A DNA stretch of 64,000 bases, from NCBI GenBank assembly GCA_017792405.1, contig CP051231.1, positions 846,011 through 910,010 of the forward strand. Direction: 5' to 3'. Origin of the DNA: Oceanicola sp. GTDB lineage: Bacteria; Pseudomonadota; Alphaproteobacteria; Rhodobacterales; Rhodobacteraceae. The position numbers were made by a program, and so were the translations under genes. Under the pieces are notes generated by a model. The model searched no databases and was not told the origin of the DNA. It saw only the letters and a program-made list of their open reading frames with translations. Below, in pieces: positions 16,781 through 24,612 of this stretch (the stretch's first letter is position 1; the number at the start of each line of letters is the position of its first letter).

Positions 16781-17077
16781 TCAGGGCGTGACCTCGATCT
16801 CCTGCCGCAGCGTGCCGTCTGCGGCGTAGATCAGGATGCGTCCGTCGGTGGTGACCACGGCGTGCCAGCCCGGCCCTGCGGTGTAGGCCTGCACTTCGGC
16901 CCCGGCAGGCAGGGCGATTTCCTCAGGAAAAGAGGGGCTTTGCGGGCCGGAGAGGCGGATGATAAGCAGGGCGGCGATTACGGCGATCCCTGCGATCATC
17001 GTGAGCGTCAGCCCTGTCACCAGCCGCTTGAGCCACTTCAGGTCCACCGGCAGTTCATTTTCATCCGGAGCCGCCAT
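16781..17077 (-). CDS. DUF6476-like single-pass membrane protein
   Basis: A 98-residue protein with a polar N-terminus, one membrane helix (LVTGLTLTMIAGIAVIAALLII, about residues 18-40) and a beta-rich periplasmic tail (GWHAVVTTDGRILIYAADG), the pattern of DUF6476. The start CAT (17075-17077) overlaps the ATG of divergent rluD (17076-17078); AGAGAGG, its ribosome site, lies inside rluD. Function unknown. Confidence 0.8.
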   Translation of the reverse strand: MAAPDENELPVDLKWLKRLVTGLTLTMIAGIAVIAALLIIRLSGPQSPSFPEEIALPAGAEVQAYTAGPGWHAVVTTDGRILIYAADGTLRQEIEVTP

Positions 17078-18107
17078 GGCCGCCTCTCTCGTGACATTCA
17101 CCCTCGGCCCCACGCCGCCGCCGCGCCTTGATAAGGCGCTTTCGCGCGATGTGCCAGCCGAGGCGAGCCTGAGCCGGTCGCGCTTGGTGCGGCTGCTGGC
17201 CGAGGGCGCGGTGCGGGTGAACGGCGCGGTGGTGACCGACGCCAAGGCCAAGGTCGCCGAGGGCGACGAGGTCGAAATCGCTGTGCCCGAGGCCGCCGAG
17301 GTGGAGATGGTGGCCGAGGATATCCCGCTGGAGATCGCCTTCGAGGATGAGCACTTCGTGGTGGTCAACAAGCCTGCGGGCATGGTGGTGCACCCCGCGC
17401 CGGGCAGCCCGCGTGGCACGCTGGTGAATGCGTTGCTGCATCATTTTGGCGGCGAGCTTTCGGGCGTGGGCGGCGAGAAGCGGCCCGGCATCGTGCACCG
17501 GATCGATAAGGATACCAGTGGGTTGCTGGTGGTCGCCAAGTCCGACGCCGCCCACCACGGGCTGGCCGAACAGTTCGAGGCGCATACCGCGCGGCGGCAT
17601 TACCTCGCGCTCTGCTACGGCATCCCAGATGGCTCAGAGCCACGGCTGAGAGGAATCAAGGGCACCCATTTCGAGCCGGACGGCACGCTGCGGATTACCA
17701 CCCAGCTGGCCCGCCACAAAACCGACCGGCAGCGGCAGGCGGTGTGCTTCACCGGCGGGCGCCATGCGGTGACGCGGGTGCAGGTTGTGGAACGTTTGCA
17801 AGAGGTTGCGGCGCTGGTGCAGTGCCGGCTGGAGACCGGGCGCACGCATCAGATCCGAGCGCATATGTCTCACATCGGGCATGGGTTGATCGGTGATCCG
17901 GTCTACGGCGGGCGGCGCAAGCTCTCGGAGCGGGCGGTGGGGGCCGAGGCGGCTGAGGCGGTGCGGGCGTTTTCACGGCAGGCGCTGCATGCGGCTTCGC
18001 TGGGTTTTGCCCATCCGGTGGAAGGCACGGAGATGGATTTTGCCGCCCCCATGCCGGATGACATGGGGGCGCTTCTTGTGGCGCTCGGTGGCAGCTTTTC
18101 GGCCTGA
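17076..18107 (+). CDS. rluD: RluA-family 23S rRNA pseudouridine synthase, RluD-like
   Basis: The 343-residue protein has an N-terminal S4 domain (about 30-80), then the catalytic domain with HRIDKDTSGLLVVAK (catalytic Asp144) and CRLETGRTHQIRAHM near the C-terminus. It converts uridines to pseudouridine in 23S rRNA. The ATG at 17076 has CCGGAG five bases upstream, inside the divergent DUF6476 gene. It lies just upstream of the rpoH locus, an order common in alphaproteobacteria. Confidence 0.92.
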   Translation: MAASLVTFTLGPTPPPRLDKALSRDVPAEASLSRSRLVRLLAEGAVRVNGAVVTDAKAKVAEGDEVEIAVPEAAEVEMVAEDIPLEIAFEDEHFVVVNKPAGMVVHPAPGSPRGTLVNALLHHFGGELSGVGGEKRPGIVHRIDKDTSGLLVVAKSDAAHHGLAEQFEAHTARRHYLALCYGIPDGSEPRLRGIKGTHFEPDGTLRITTQLARHKTDRQRQAVCFTGGRHAVTRVQVVERLQEVAALVQCRLETGRTHQIRAHMSHIGHGLIGDPVYGGRRKLSERAVGAEAAEAVRAFSRQALHAASLGFAHPVEGTEMDFAAPMPDDMGALLVALGGSFSA

Positions 18108-18109
18108 TA

Positions 18110-18766
18110 TCAGGCGGTTGCAGCGCTCCGCTGCGGGCGGAGCAGGAACACCAGCGCAAGGCTCAACTCCGCGAGGATCGTGACGCCGTAGGCCGGTTGC
18201 ATCAGCGCATTAAGCTCCGGTGCGGCGAGGCGGGTGAGCGAGCCTGCGAGGTAGGTGAGGCCTGCCAGGGCCAGCAGTGGCGGCAGCCAGCGGGGCAGGA
18301 GCGCGGCGCGGGCGAGGAGCCACGCGGTGATCAGCGTGTTCGCGCCGAAGAAGAGCAGGCCCACGTCATAGCCAATGGAGTGGGTGGTCAGCAGGACCAT
18401 CAGCGCCTCGGGGGCCTCGGGCCCGGCGCTGACCAGCGAGAGCGCCGCAACACTGGCCAGCAGGCTGGCGCCGATCACGGCGGCTTGCATCAGTCGCAGG
18501 ACCATCGCGGTGAGGGCCAGCTCGGGCTGGACGCGGCGGAGGAGGCTGAAGAACAGCACGGCGAGGGCGATGTCGAGCGCGATCATTGCGCTGTCGGCCA
18601 GCAGCCCGGCGCGGAACAGCCCGGTGTTGCCCGCGATGGCTGCCCATGTCGCGGCGGGATCACCCCATGATATCAATGGCATGCGAATGGCGAACTCGGC
18701 GGTGAGGCCAAGGGCGATGACGCCGAGGTAGAGGGCGCCTGTGGTGCGTTGGATCGAGGCTTGCAT
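18110..18766 (-). CDS. DUF4386 family membrane protein
   Basis: A 218-residue protein with about six membrane helices and the DUF4386 pattern: RTTGALYLGVIALGLTAEF at the N-terminus, SIGYDVGLLFFGANTLITAWLL in the middle, and LTYLAGSLTRL near the end. Its role is unknown. The ATG at 18766 is used; an upstream in-frame start to 18826 adds an unlike leader. It is convergent with rluD (2 bp gap) and divergent from rpoH. Confidence 0.85.
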   Translation of the reverse strand: MQASIQRTTGALYLGVIALGLTAEFAIRMPLISWGDPAATWAAIAGNTGLFRAGLLADSAMIALDIALAVLFFSLLRRVQPELALTAMVLRLMQAAVIGASLLASVAALSLVSAGPEAPEALMVLLTTHSIGYDVGLLFFGANTLITAWLLARAALLPRWLPPLLALAGLTYLAGSLTRLAAPELNALMQPAYGVTILAELSLALVFLLRPQRSAATA

Positions 18767-18961
18767 GGGGCGGCTCCAGGGACTGAGGTTGCGTTGACCC
18801 GTAGGTAAGCCATGCGGCGACCGCATAGAATTCCCCGTTTTCGTTCATCATTCATGCAAATACGCATGACAAAGGCAGTCACACAAATTGGTGCGCCGGA
18901 ATTACCTTCTCTTCACGTTTATCGGGTCTAGGATGGTCGCAACCTTAGGGCACCGTTAAGA

Positions 18962-18989
18962 CTTGAACCGATCAGTTCAGTGCTTATAT
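18962..18989 (+). promoter_or_regulatory. Sigma-32-type promoter for rpoH
   Basis: CTTGAA (18962-18967) and CTTATAT (18983-18989) fit the alphaproteobacterial RpoH consensus (CTTG, 17 bp, CYTATNT); the spacer counted from CTTG is exactly 17. It lies 61 bp before the rpoH ATG, so rpoH may be activated by RpoH itself. Confidence 0.6.
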
Positions 18990-19050
18990 GACCATCAACC
19001 GCCCGGCATGACCGGGGTAAAGCACTGATAACACGCAACAAGGGACGCGC

Positions 19051-19947
19051 ATGAGTAACTATTCCAAGCTTCCGGCCCCCTCTCCAGAGCAGGGGCTCAA
19101 CCGCTACCTCCAGGAGATCCGCACCTTTCCGATGCTGGAGCCGGAGGAAGAGTACATGCTGGCCAAGCGGTGGGTCGAAACCGAAGACAGCTCTTCGGCC
19201 CACAAGCTCGTGACCTCCCACCTGCGCCTCGCCGCGAAAATCGCCATGGGCTATCGCGGCTATGGCCTGCCGCAAGCCGAGGTGATCTCGGAGGCCAACG
19301 TGGGCCTGATGCAGGCGGTCAAACGCTTTGACCCTGAAAAGGGTTTTCGGCTCGCGACCTACGCCATGTGGTGGATCCGCGCCTCGATCCAGGAATACAT
19401 TCTTAGATCGTGGTCGCTTGTGAAACTCGGAACGACGAGCGCCCAGAAGAAACTTTTCTTCAACCTTCGCAAAGCCAAGAATAAGATCGGCGCGCTGGAG
19501 GAGGGCGACCTGCGCCCCGAGAACGTGCAGAAGATCGCCGAACAACTCAACGTGACCGAGGATGAGGTGATCTCGATGAACCGCCGCCTCTCGGGCGGGG
19601 ATGCGAGCCTCAACGCCACCATCGGCTCCGATGATGACGGTTCGGCGCAATGGCAGGACTGGCTGGAGGATGAGACCGCCGACCAAGCCAAGAGCTACGC
19701 CGAAGAGAACGAGATGGAAGTGCGCCGCGAGCTTATGGTGCAGGCGATGGACGTGCTGAACGAGCGGGAGAAGGACATCCTGATCCAGCGCCGTCTGCAC
19801 GAACAGCCGGTCACGCTTGAGGAGCTTTCGGGCCAGTATGACGTGAGCCGCGAGCGCATTCGCCAGATCGAGGTGCGCGCTTTCGAGAAGCTGCAGAAGC
19901 GGATGCAGGAGCTTGCCAAGGAGCGGGGTCTGCTGGCGCGCGCTTGA
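19051..19947 (+). CDS. rpoH: RNA polymerase heat-shock sigma factor RpoH (sigma-32)
   Basis: A 298-residue sigma-70-family factor with region 2 (YAMWWIRASIQEYIL), the diagnostic RpoH box QKKLFFNLRKAK just after it, and region 4 (VTLEELSGQYDVSRERIRQIE) for -35 recognition. It directs heat-shock genes. Alphaproteobacteria often carry two or more rpoH paralogues, and this one cannot be assigned to RpoHI or RpoHII by eye. AAGGGACG precedes the start. Confidence 0.96.
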   Translation: MSNYSKLPAPSPEQGLNRYLQEIRTFPMLEPEEEYMLAKRWVETEDSSSAHKLVTSHLRLAAKIAMGYRGYGLPQAEVISEANVGLMQAVKRFDPEKGFRLATYAMWWIRASIQEYILRSWSLVKLGTTSAQKKLFFNLRKAKNKIGALEEGDLRPENVQKIAEQLNVTEDEVISMNRRLSGGDASLNATIGSDDDGSAQWQDWLEDETADQAKSYAEENEMEVRRELMVQAMDVLNEREKDILIQRRLHEQPVTLEELSGQYDVSRERIRQIEVRAFEKLQKRMQELAKERGLLARA

Positions 19948-19996
19948 ACCCGCGCCAGCGGGCGGCTAGACCCTTGGGCAACCGAGGGGGATCTGC

Positions 19997-20686
19997 GTGA
20001 AGCTGCACGAGACATTCATCAAGCCGATGCACAAGGAAGGCTGGCGGTTCGTCAGCGTCTTCGCCGTGCTCACGCTGCTGCTGTTCTTCATCTGGCAGCC
20101 GCTGGGCTGGATCGGGCTGGGGCTGACCGTCTGGTGCTACTATTTCTTCCGTGATCCGGTGCGCCATGTGCCCGAGGGAGAGGGGCTGATCGTGAGCCCG
20201 GCCGATGGCATCGTGAGCCTGATCGAAATGGCCGCCCCCCCGCCCGAACTTGGGCTGGGCGAGGAAAAGCGCCTCCGCGTCAGCGTGTTCATGTCGGTCT
20301 TCAACTGCCATATCAACCGCGCCCCGGCGCCGGGGCGGGTGGCGAAGATGGCCTACAAGCCCGGCAAGTTCCTCTCGGCTGAGCTGGACAAGGCCAGCGA
20401 GGACAACGAGCGCAACTCCCTGCTGATCGAGATGGATGACGGGCGCGACCTCGTGGTGACCCAGATCGCCGGCCTCGTGGCCCGGCGGATTGTGCCGCTC
20501 ACCGAAGAAGGCACGGTGCTGAAACGCGGCGAGCGCTTTGGCCTCATTCGTTTTGGCTCCCGGCTCGATACCTACCTGCCCGATGGCGTTTCGCCGCTGG
20601 TTGCCGTGGGGCAGACCATGATCGCAGGCGAGACCGTGCTGGCCGATACCGCGCAGGGCACGCCCCGACCGGCAAGGGCTGACTGA
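19997..20686 (+). CDS. psd: Phosphatidylserine decarboxylase proenzyme (short form)
   Basis: A 229-residue Psd with an N-terminal membrane segment ([16 protein letters not shown]), VSPADGIV, the conserved [13 protein letters not shown], and [11 protein letters not shown], where the GS pair is the self-cleavage site forming the pyruvoyl group. It makes phosphatidylethanolamine. GTG start at 19997 after GAGGGGG. It is followed within 4 bp by pssA. Confidence 0.95.
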   Translation: MKLHETFIKPMHKEGWRFVSVFAVLTLLLFFIWQPLGWIGLGLTVWCYYFFRDPVRHVPEGEGLIVSPADGIVSLIEMAAPPPELGLGEEKRLRVSVFMSVFNCHINRAPAPGRVAKMAYKPGKFLSAELDKASEDNERNSLLIEMDDGRDLVVTQIAGLVARRIVPLTEEGTVLKRGERFGLIRFGSRLDTYLPDGVSPLVAVGQTMIAGETVLADTAQGTPRPARAD

Positions 20687-20690
20687 GCGC

Positions 20691-21455
20691 ATGCCACGTG
20701 CCCCCCGCATTCGCCGCAGGGCGAGCCGCTTGCCGATCCTGCATCTGCTGCCCAACATCGTCACCATCGCGGCCATTTGTGCGGGGCTGACCGGCCTGCG
20801 GCTGGCGCTGCAGGGGCGGTTCGAGGCGGCGGTGATGATGGTGCTTTTGGCGGCGCTGCTTGATGGGCTAGATGGACCGCTGGCGCGGCTTCTGAAGTCC
20901 GAGTCCAAGATCGGCGCGGAACTCGACAGCCTAGCCGATTTCGTCAACTTCGGCGTCGTCCCCGGCTTTCTGCTCTACCTCTGGAGCCTCGACACAACCT
21001 CGCGGCTTAGCTGGATCGCGGTGCTGATCTATGCCGTCTGCGCGGTGCTGCGGCTTGCCCGGTTCAACGTGACGGCGCGGGAGGAGGCGGAGGAAGACCG
21101 CCCCAAGCCCGGCACCTTCACCGGAGTGCCCGCCCCGGGTGGTGCGCTGCTGGCGCTGGCGCCCTTCGCGCTGGTGCAGAACTTTCCGGGCCTGCCGATG
21201 CCTGCCGGGATCGTTGCCATCTGGCTGGTGATTGTGGGCCTTTTGATGATTTCACGCCTGCCCACCCCCTCGCTGAAGGCGATGCGGGTGCCGCGGGAGA
21301 ATGCCCGGTTTCTGATTGTTGGCTTGGTGGCCTTTGCCGCCATCGCCGCCACATGGCCCTGGGTTGTCATGTCGATTGCACAGTTCGGCTATATCGTGCT
21401 GGTCGGATGGAGTGCGCGGCACCACGCCACGGGGAGCGTCAGTGATGAAGATTGA
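20691..21455 (+). CDS. pssA: CDP-diacylglycerol-serine O-phosphatidyltransferase
   Basis: A 254-residue integral membrane protein with the CDP-alcohol phosphotransferase motif DGLDGPLARLLKSESKIGAE followed by LDSLADFVNFG (DGxxAR..G..D..D pattern, with an extra DG). It forms phosphatidylserine, the substrate of Psd encoded 4 bp upstream. About seven membrane helices. Its last 11 bases overlap the pmtA start. Confidence 0.95.
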   Translation: MPRAPRIRRRASRLPILHLLPNIVTIAAICAGLTGLRLALQGRFEAAVMMVLLAALLDGLDGPLARLLKSESKIGAELDSLADFVNFGVVPGFLLYLWSLDTTSRLSWIAVLIYAVCAVLRLARFNVTAREEAEEDRPKPGTFTGVPAPGGALLALAPFALVQNFPGLPMPAGIVAIWLVIVGLLMISRLPTPSLKAMRVPRENARFLIVGLVAFAAIAATWPWVVMSIAQFGYIVLVGWSARHHATGSVSDED

Positions 21456-22062
21456 AGCGGTATCAAACTCTTACAAACGCTGGGCCCCGGTCTATGACAG
21501 CACCTTCGGGGCCGTCACCAATGCCGGGCGCAGGCGGGCGACCTCCTATGTGTCGGAACGGGGTGGCGATGTGCTGGAGGTCGGCGTGGGCACAGGGCTG
21601 GCGCTGCCGCTCTACGGCCCCGGCGTGCGGGTCACGGGGATCGACTTTTCGCCCGAGATGCTGGCCAAGGCCGAGAAGCGGGTGGAGGAAGACGGGCTGA
21701 CCCGGGTCGAGGCGCTGCGGCAGATGGATGCCCGCGAGTTGGACTTCCCTGATGGCAGCTTTGACTACGTGAGCGCGATGCATGTGCTCTCGGTCGTGCC
21801 CGAGCCGGAGCGGGTGATGCGCGAGATCGCGCGGGTGCTCAAGCCCGGTGGGCAGGTGCTGATCGTGAACCACTTCGCCGCCGAGAAGGGCATGCTGGGC
21901 CTCGTGGAGCGGGCGATTGCGCCGCTGGAAGGGCTGATCGGCTGGCACTCTGATTTCCCGATCTCGCGCGTGCTCGGCGCGCCCGGCCTCGTTGAGGTGG
22001 CGCGCGACAGCCTGCCGCCGATGCGGATCATGACCTGGCTGGTGCTGGAGAAGCAGGGCTAG
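21445..22062 (+). CDS. pmtA: Phosphatidylethanolamine N-methyltransferase, Rhodobacter-type PmtA
   Basis: The 205-residue class I SAM methyltransferase has motif I VLEVGVGTGLALPLY, an acidic GIDFSPEM and post-motif LKPGGQVLIVNHF. Similarity to Rhodobacter PmtA and position directly after psd-pssA point to stepwise methylation of phosphatidylethanolamine to phosphatidylcholine. The start ATG at 21445 lies within pssA, so expression is coupled. A related UbiE-type methyltransferase is the alternative. Confidence 0.87.
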   Translation: MKIEAVSNSYKRWAPVYDSTFGAVTNAGRRRATSYVSERGGDVLEVGVGTGLALPLYGPGVRVTGIDFSPEMLAKAEKRVEEDGLTRVEALRQMDARELDFPDGSFDYVSAMHVLSVVPEPERVMREIARVLKPGGQVLIVNHFAAEKGMLGLVERAIAPLEGLIGWHSDFPISRVLGAPGLVEVARDSLPPMRIMTWLVLEKQG

Positions 22063-22123
22063 CTTGCGGGCTGACCGGCGGGCCGTTAGCGTTGGCGCTA
22101 ACAGGGACACCGGGAGAGCTGCC

Positions 22124-23101
22124 ATGACAATCGAACCGATCCGCTGGGGCATCCTCGGCGCCGCCAACTTTGCGCTCCAGCACATGGGACGCGCGATCCA
22201 TGCCGCGGAAGGGGCCGAACTGGTGGCGCTGGCCACCTCGAGCGCGGAGAAGGCAAAGCCGTTTCAGGCCTTTTGCCCGGGGCTGAAGGTGCATGACAGC
22301 TACGAGGCGTTGCTGGCGGATCCGGGGGTGGATGCGGTTTACATTCCGTTGCCGAACCACCTGCACGTCGCGTGGACGCTGAAGGCGATGGACGCGGGCA
22401 AGCACGTGCTGACCGAGAAGCCCATCGCAATGGAAGCGGGCGAGATCGACGCGCTGATCGCCAAGCGTGACGAGACCGGGCTGCACGCGGCGGAGGCCTA
22501 CATGATCGTGCACCACCCGCAGTGGCAGCGGGCGCGGGCCATGCTGCGTGACGGGGCGATTGGTGATCTGGTGCATGTGGATGGGGTGTTCACCTACAAC
22601 AACCCCGACATGGGCAACATCCGCAACGATGCCTCCAAGGGCGGCGGGGGCATCCCCGATATTGGGGTTTATACATACGGATCAACGCGTTGGATGCTGG
22701 GCGAAGAGCCCGAGGAGATCACCCATGCGGACCTCACCTTCGAGGCGGGTGTGGATGTGGTGGCCCGTGTGGCGGCTCGCTTTCCGAGCGGCACGGCGCA
22801 TTGGGTCAACTCGATGCGGATGCACCCCTGGCAGCATATGAGCTTTCACGGCACCGAGGGCGTGATCCGGCTCACCGCGCCGTTCAACGCCAATGTGTTT
22901 GACCAAGCCGAGGTGGAACTGCATCAGGATGGCATGGGCCGCCGGATCGAGCGCTTTCCGGGCATCAACCAATATGTGCTGCAGGTCGAGAACTTCGGGC
23001 GGACGGTGCGCGAGGGGGCGGACTACCCGTGGAGCCTTGAAGACGCGAAGGGCACGCAGGCGCTGATCGACGCGGTCTATGCCAAGGGCGGGCGCGGGTG
23101 A
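22124..23101 (+). CDS. Gfo/Idh/MocA family oxidoreductase
   Basis: The 325-residue protein has a Rossmann start (IRWGILGAANFALQHM), AVYIPLPNHLHVAWTLKAMDAGKHVLTEKPIA, and a conserved Lys-Pro in the active-site loop, as in NAD(P)-dependent sugar or inositol dehydrogenases. GIPDIGVYTYGSTRWMLGE is the usual second-domain motif. Substrate unknown. The ATG at 22124 follows GGGAGAG. Its stop overlaps the next gene (TGATG). Confidence 0.9.
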   Translation: MTIEPIRWGILGAANFALQHMGRAIHAAEGAELVALATSSAEKAKPFQAFCPGLKVHDSYEALLADPGVDAVYIPLPNHLHVAWTLKAMDAGKHVLTEKPIAMEAGEIDALIAKRDETGLHAAEAYMIVHHPQWQRARAMLRDGAIGDLVHVDGVFTYNNPDMGNIRNDASKGGGGIPDIGVYTYGSTRWMLGEEPEEITHADLTFEAGVDVVARVAARFPSGTAHWVNSMRMHPWQHMSFHGTEGVIRLTAPFNANVFDQAEVELHQDGMGRRIERFPGINQYVLQVENFGRTVREGADYPWSLEDAKGTQALIDAVYAKGGRG

Positions 23102-23406
23102 TGCGGCCGTCGGACGACGAGCGCTTCGAGGGGCGGATGCACGGGCCGCAAGAGGACGCGGGCAAGGATGGGCTGCTGATGCGGCTCCTGCACATGATCC
23201 TGATCGGGCTGATGATTCAGGTGGCGATGACGGTGCTGGGCGTGGCGACGCTGGTGCAATTCGTGGTGATGCTGGTGAGCAAGGGGGAGCCGAACCCGCG
23301 GCTGGCGGAGTTTGGCGAAAGCCTGGGCATCTGGCTGGCGAAGGCGGCGCGTTACCTTGTGGCCGCCAGCGAGGTGAAGCCCTGGCCCTGGACGGAGCTG
23401 GACTGA
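23101..23406 (+). CDS. DUF4389-like membrane protein
   Basis: A 101-residue protein with an acidic N-terminus, one or two membrane helices (LLHMILIGLMIQVAMTVLGVATLVQFVVML) and a conserved PNPRLAEFGESLGIWLAKAARYL amphipathic segment, as in DUF4389 proteins. It is translationally coupled to the oxidoreductase. Function unknown. Three hairpins follow its stop. Confidence 0.8.
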   Translation: MRPSDDERFEGRMHGPQEDAGKDGLLMRLLHMILIGLMIQVAMTVLGVATLVQFVVMLVSKGEPNPRLAEFGESLGIWLAKAARYLVAASEVKPWPWTELD

Positions 23407-23420
23407 GTACGGTGAGGCCG

Positions 23421-23511
23421 AAAAATCTTAACGAAGATTTTTCGGGCGGGTGAGGGGCAAAAATCTTCTGGAAGATTTTTGGAGGCCGAAGAATTTTCGG
23501 GAAAATTCTTC
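23421..23511. terminator. Three successive AT-rich hairpins between convergent genes
   Basis: Hairpin 1 is AAAAATCTT/AAGATTTTT (23421-23442), hairpin 2 AAAAATCTTC/GAAGATTTTT (23459-23480) and hairpin 3 GAAGAATTTTC/GAAAATTCTTC (23488-23511). All have perfect arms and tiny loops, flanked by T or A runs on both strands. They should end transcripts from both the DUF4389 gene and the cupin gene. Confidence 0.8.
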
Positions 23512-23517
23512 TCGCCG

Positions 23518-23913
23518 TCAGCCGAGGTAGTCGGCGTCGCTCACATGCTCCATCCATGTGACGTTGGTGCCGTTCTCGACCTCGTGGATGGCCACGTGGG
23601 TCATTGCGTGGTCGGCGCGGGCGCCGTGCCAGTGTTTCTCTCCCGGTTCGAACCAGATCTTGTCGCCCGGGGCGATCTCTTCTTTCGGGCCGCCCTCTCG
23701 CTGGACCCAGCCGAGCCCGGCGGTGATGATCAGCAACTGACCGCGCGGATGGGTGTGCCACGCGGTGCGCGCGCCCGGCTCGAAGGTGACGATCACCGCG
23801 CCGGCGGATGCGCCCTCTTCGGGGTTGTGGCGGTTCTCTTGCCGGACCGCGCCGGTGAAGTATTCTGCCGGGCCGGTGCCCGAGGGTTGCTCTGTGGCCC
23901 GCGTGATCTTCAT
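23518..23913 (-). CDS. Cupin-domain protein
   Basis: A 131-residue single-cupin protein. Motif 1 is ARTAWHTHPRGQLLIITAGLG (metal-binding His-x-His and downstream Gln-Leu) and motif 2 is PGDKIWFEPGEKHWHG. Close relatives are annotated as cupin or (R)-mandelonitrile-lyase-like; the substrate cannot be told. The ATG at 23913 has TTGGAGG upstream; the TTG at 23925 overlaps that site. Confidence 0.87.
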   Translation of the reverse strand: MKITRATEQPSGTGPAEYFTGAVRQENRHNPEEGASAGAVIVTFEPGARTAWHTHPRGQLLIITAGLGWVQREGGPKEEIAPGDKIWFEPGEKHWHGARADHAMTHVAIHEVENGTNVTWMEHVSDADYLG

Positions 23914-24017
23914 CTTAGCCTCCAATTCTTCTCAAATTGTAAATAGGGCGGCGCTGCGGCCTTTCCCCCACCCTAGGGCGTTTGACCGGGCGCGGGGAGA
24001 GGGGGCAAGCTGGAGGC

Positions 24018-24554
24018 ATGAGGATTTTTGCGCGAGCCCAGATTTTGGCCCTGATGATGGCCCTGTGGCTGCCCCTGCCTGCTGCGGCCGAGGGGCTGGG
24101 CCGGATCACGGCCTATCTCGCGGGAGAGGCGGAGGAATGGCACACGATCACGATGGAGCAGGGCGGGCGGAAGGTGGCGACAGCCAGCTTTGAGCAAGGC
24201 GCGCGGCTGACCGAGCTGAGGGTGCAGGGCCACCCGGAGCCGCGCTTTACCACGCGGGATGTGTTCAGCGTGGATGTGCGCTTTGAGGGGCCGTTCGCGC
24301 CGGGGGCGGAGCCGCTCTCTGTTGATGTGATGCATGTGCCGGAGGGCATGGGCGGGCCGTTCTGGACCAGCCGGGGCGCGGCGAAGCCTGCGCGGATCGA
24401 TATCGTCGAGCTGGAAGTCTACGGCAGTTACGGGCGGCTGGTGGCAACCTTCGATGCCGAGCTGTGCTTTCGCCCGATCATCTCCTCGGCCACCGACACG
24501 GGCAACTGCCGCCCGGTGACCGGGGTGATCGAGACGGAGATCGCGGTGGAGTAG
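24018..24554 (+). CDS. Secreted hypothetical protein
   Basis: A 178-residue protein with a signal peptide (MRIFARAQILALMMALWLPLPAAA), then a beta-rich domain with GRITAYLAGEAEEWHTITM at its start and two Cys near the end (ELCFRPIIS, TGNCRPV). The beta-sandwich look suggests a periplasmic binding or scaffold role; no family recognised. GGAGGC lies just before the ATG. Confidence 0.75.
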   Translation: MRIFARAQILALMMALWLPLPAAAEGLGRITAYLAGEAEEWHTITMEQGGRKVATASFEQGARLTELRVQGHPEPRFTTRDVFSVDVRFEGPFAPGAEPLSVDVMHVPEGMGGPFWTSRGAAKPARIDIVELEVYGSYGRLVATFDAELCFRPIISSATDTGNCRPVTGVIETEIAVE

Positions 24555-24557
24555 GGA

Positions 24558-24598
24558 GGCGGGTGACGCTCGCGCTTTTGCGCGTCGCCCCACCCGCC
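24558..24598. terminator. Strong GC hairpin between convergent genes
   Basis: GGCGGGTG (24558-24565) pairs with CACCCGCC (24591-24598), with an inner GCGC-TTTT-GCGC stem-loop. It lies between the ends of the secreted protein gene and pepF, but it lacks a clear T-run. Confidence 0.5.
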
Positions 24599-24612
24599 GT
24601 CCCACAGGGCTG

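Noticed and set aside
22682..23761. A 359-codon minus-strand frame crossing several genes
   Set aside because: Spans the oxidoreductase, the DUF4389 gene and the triple hairpins; Arg/Pro/Ser-rich noise.
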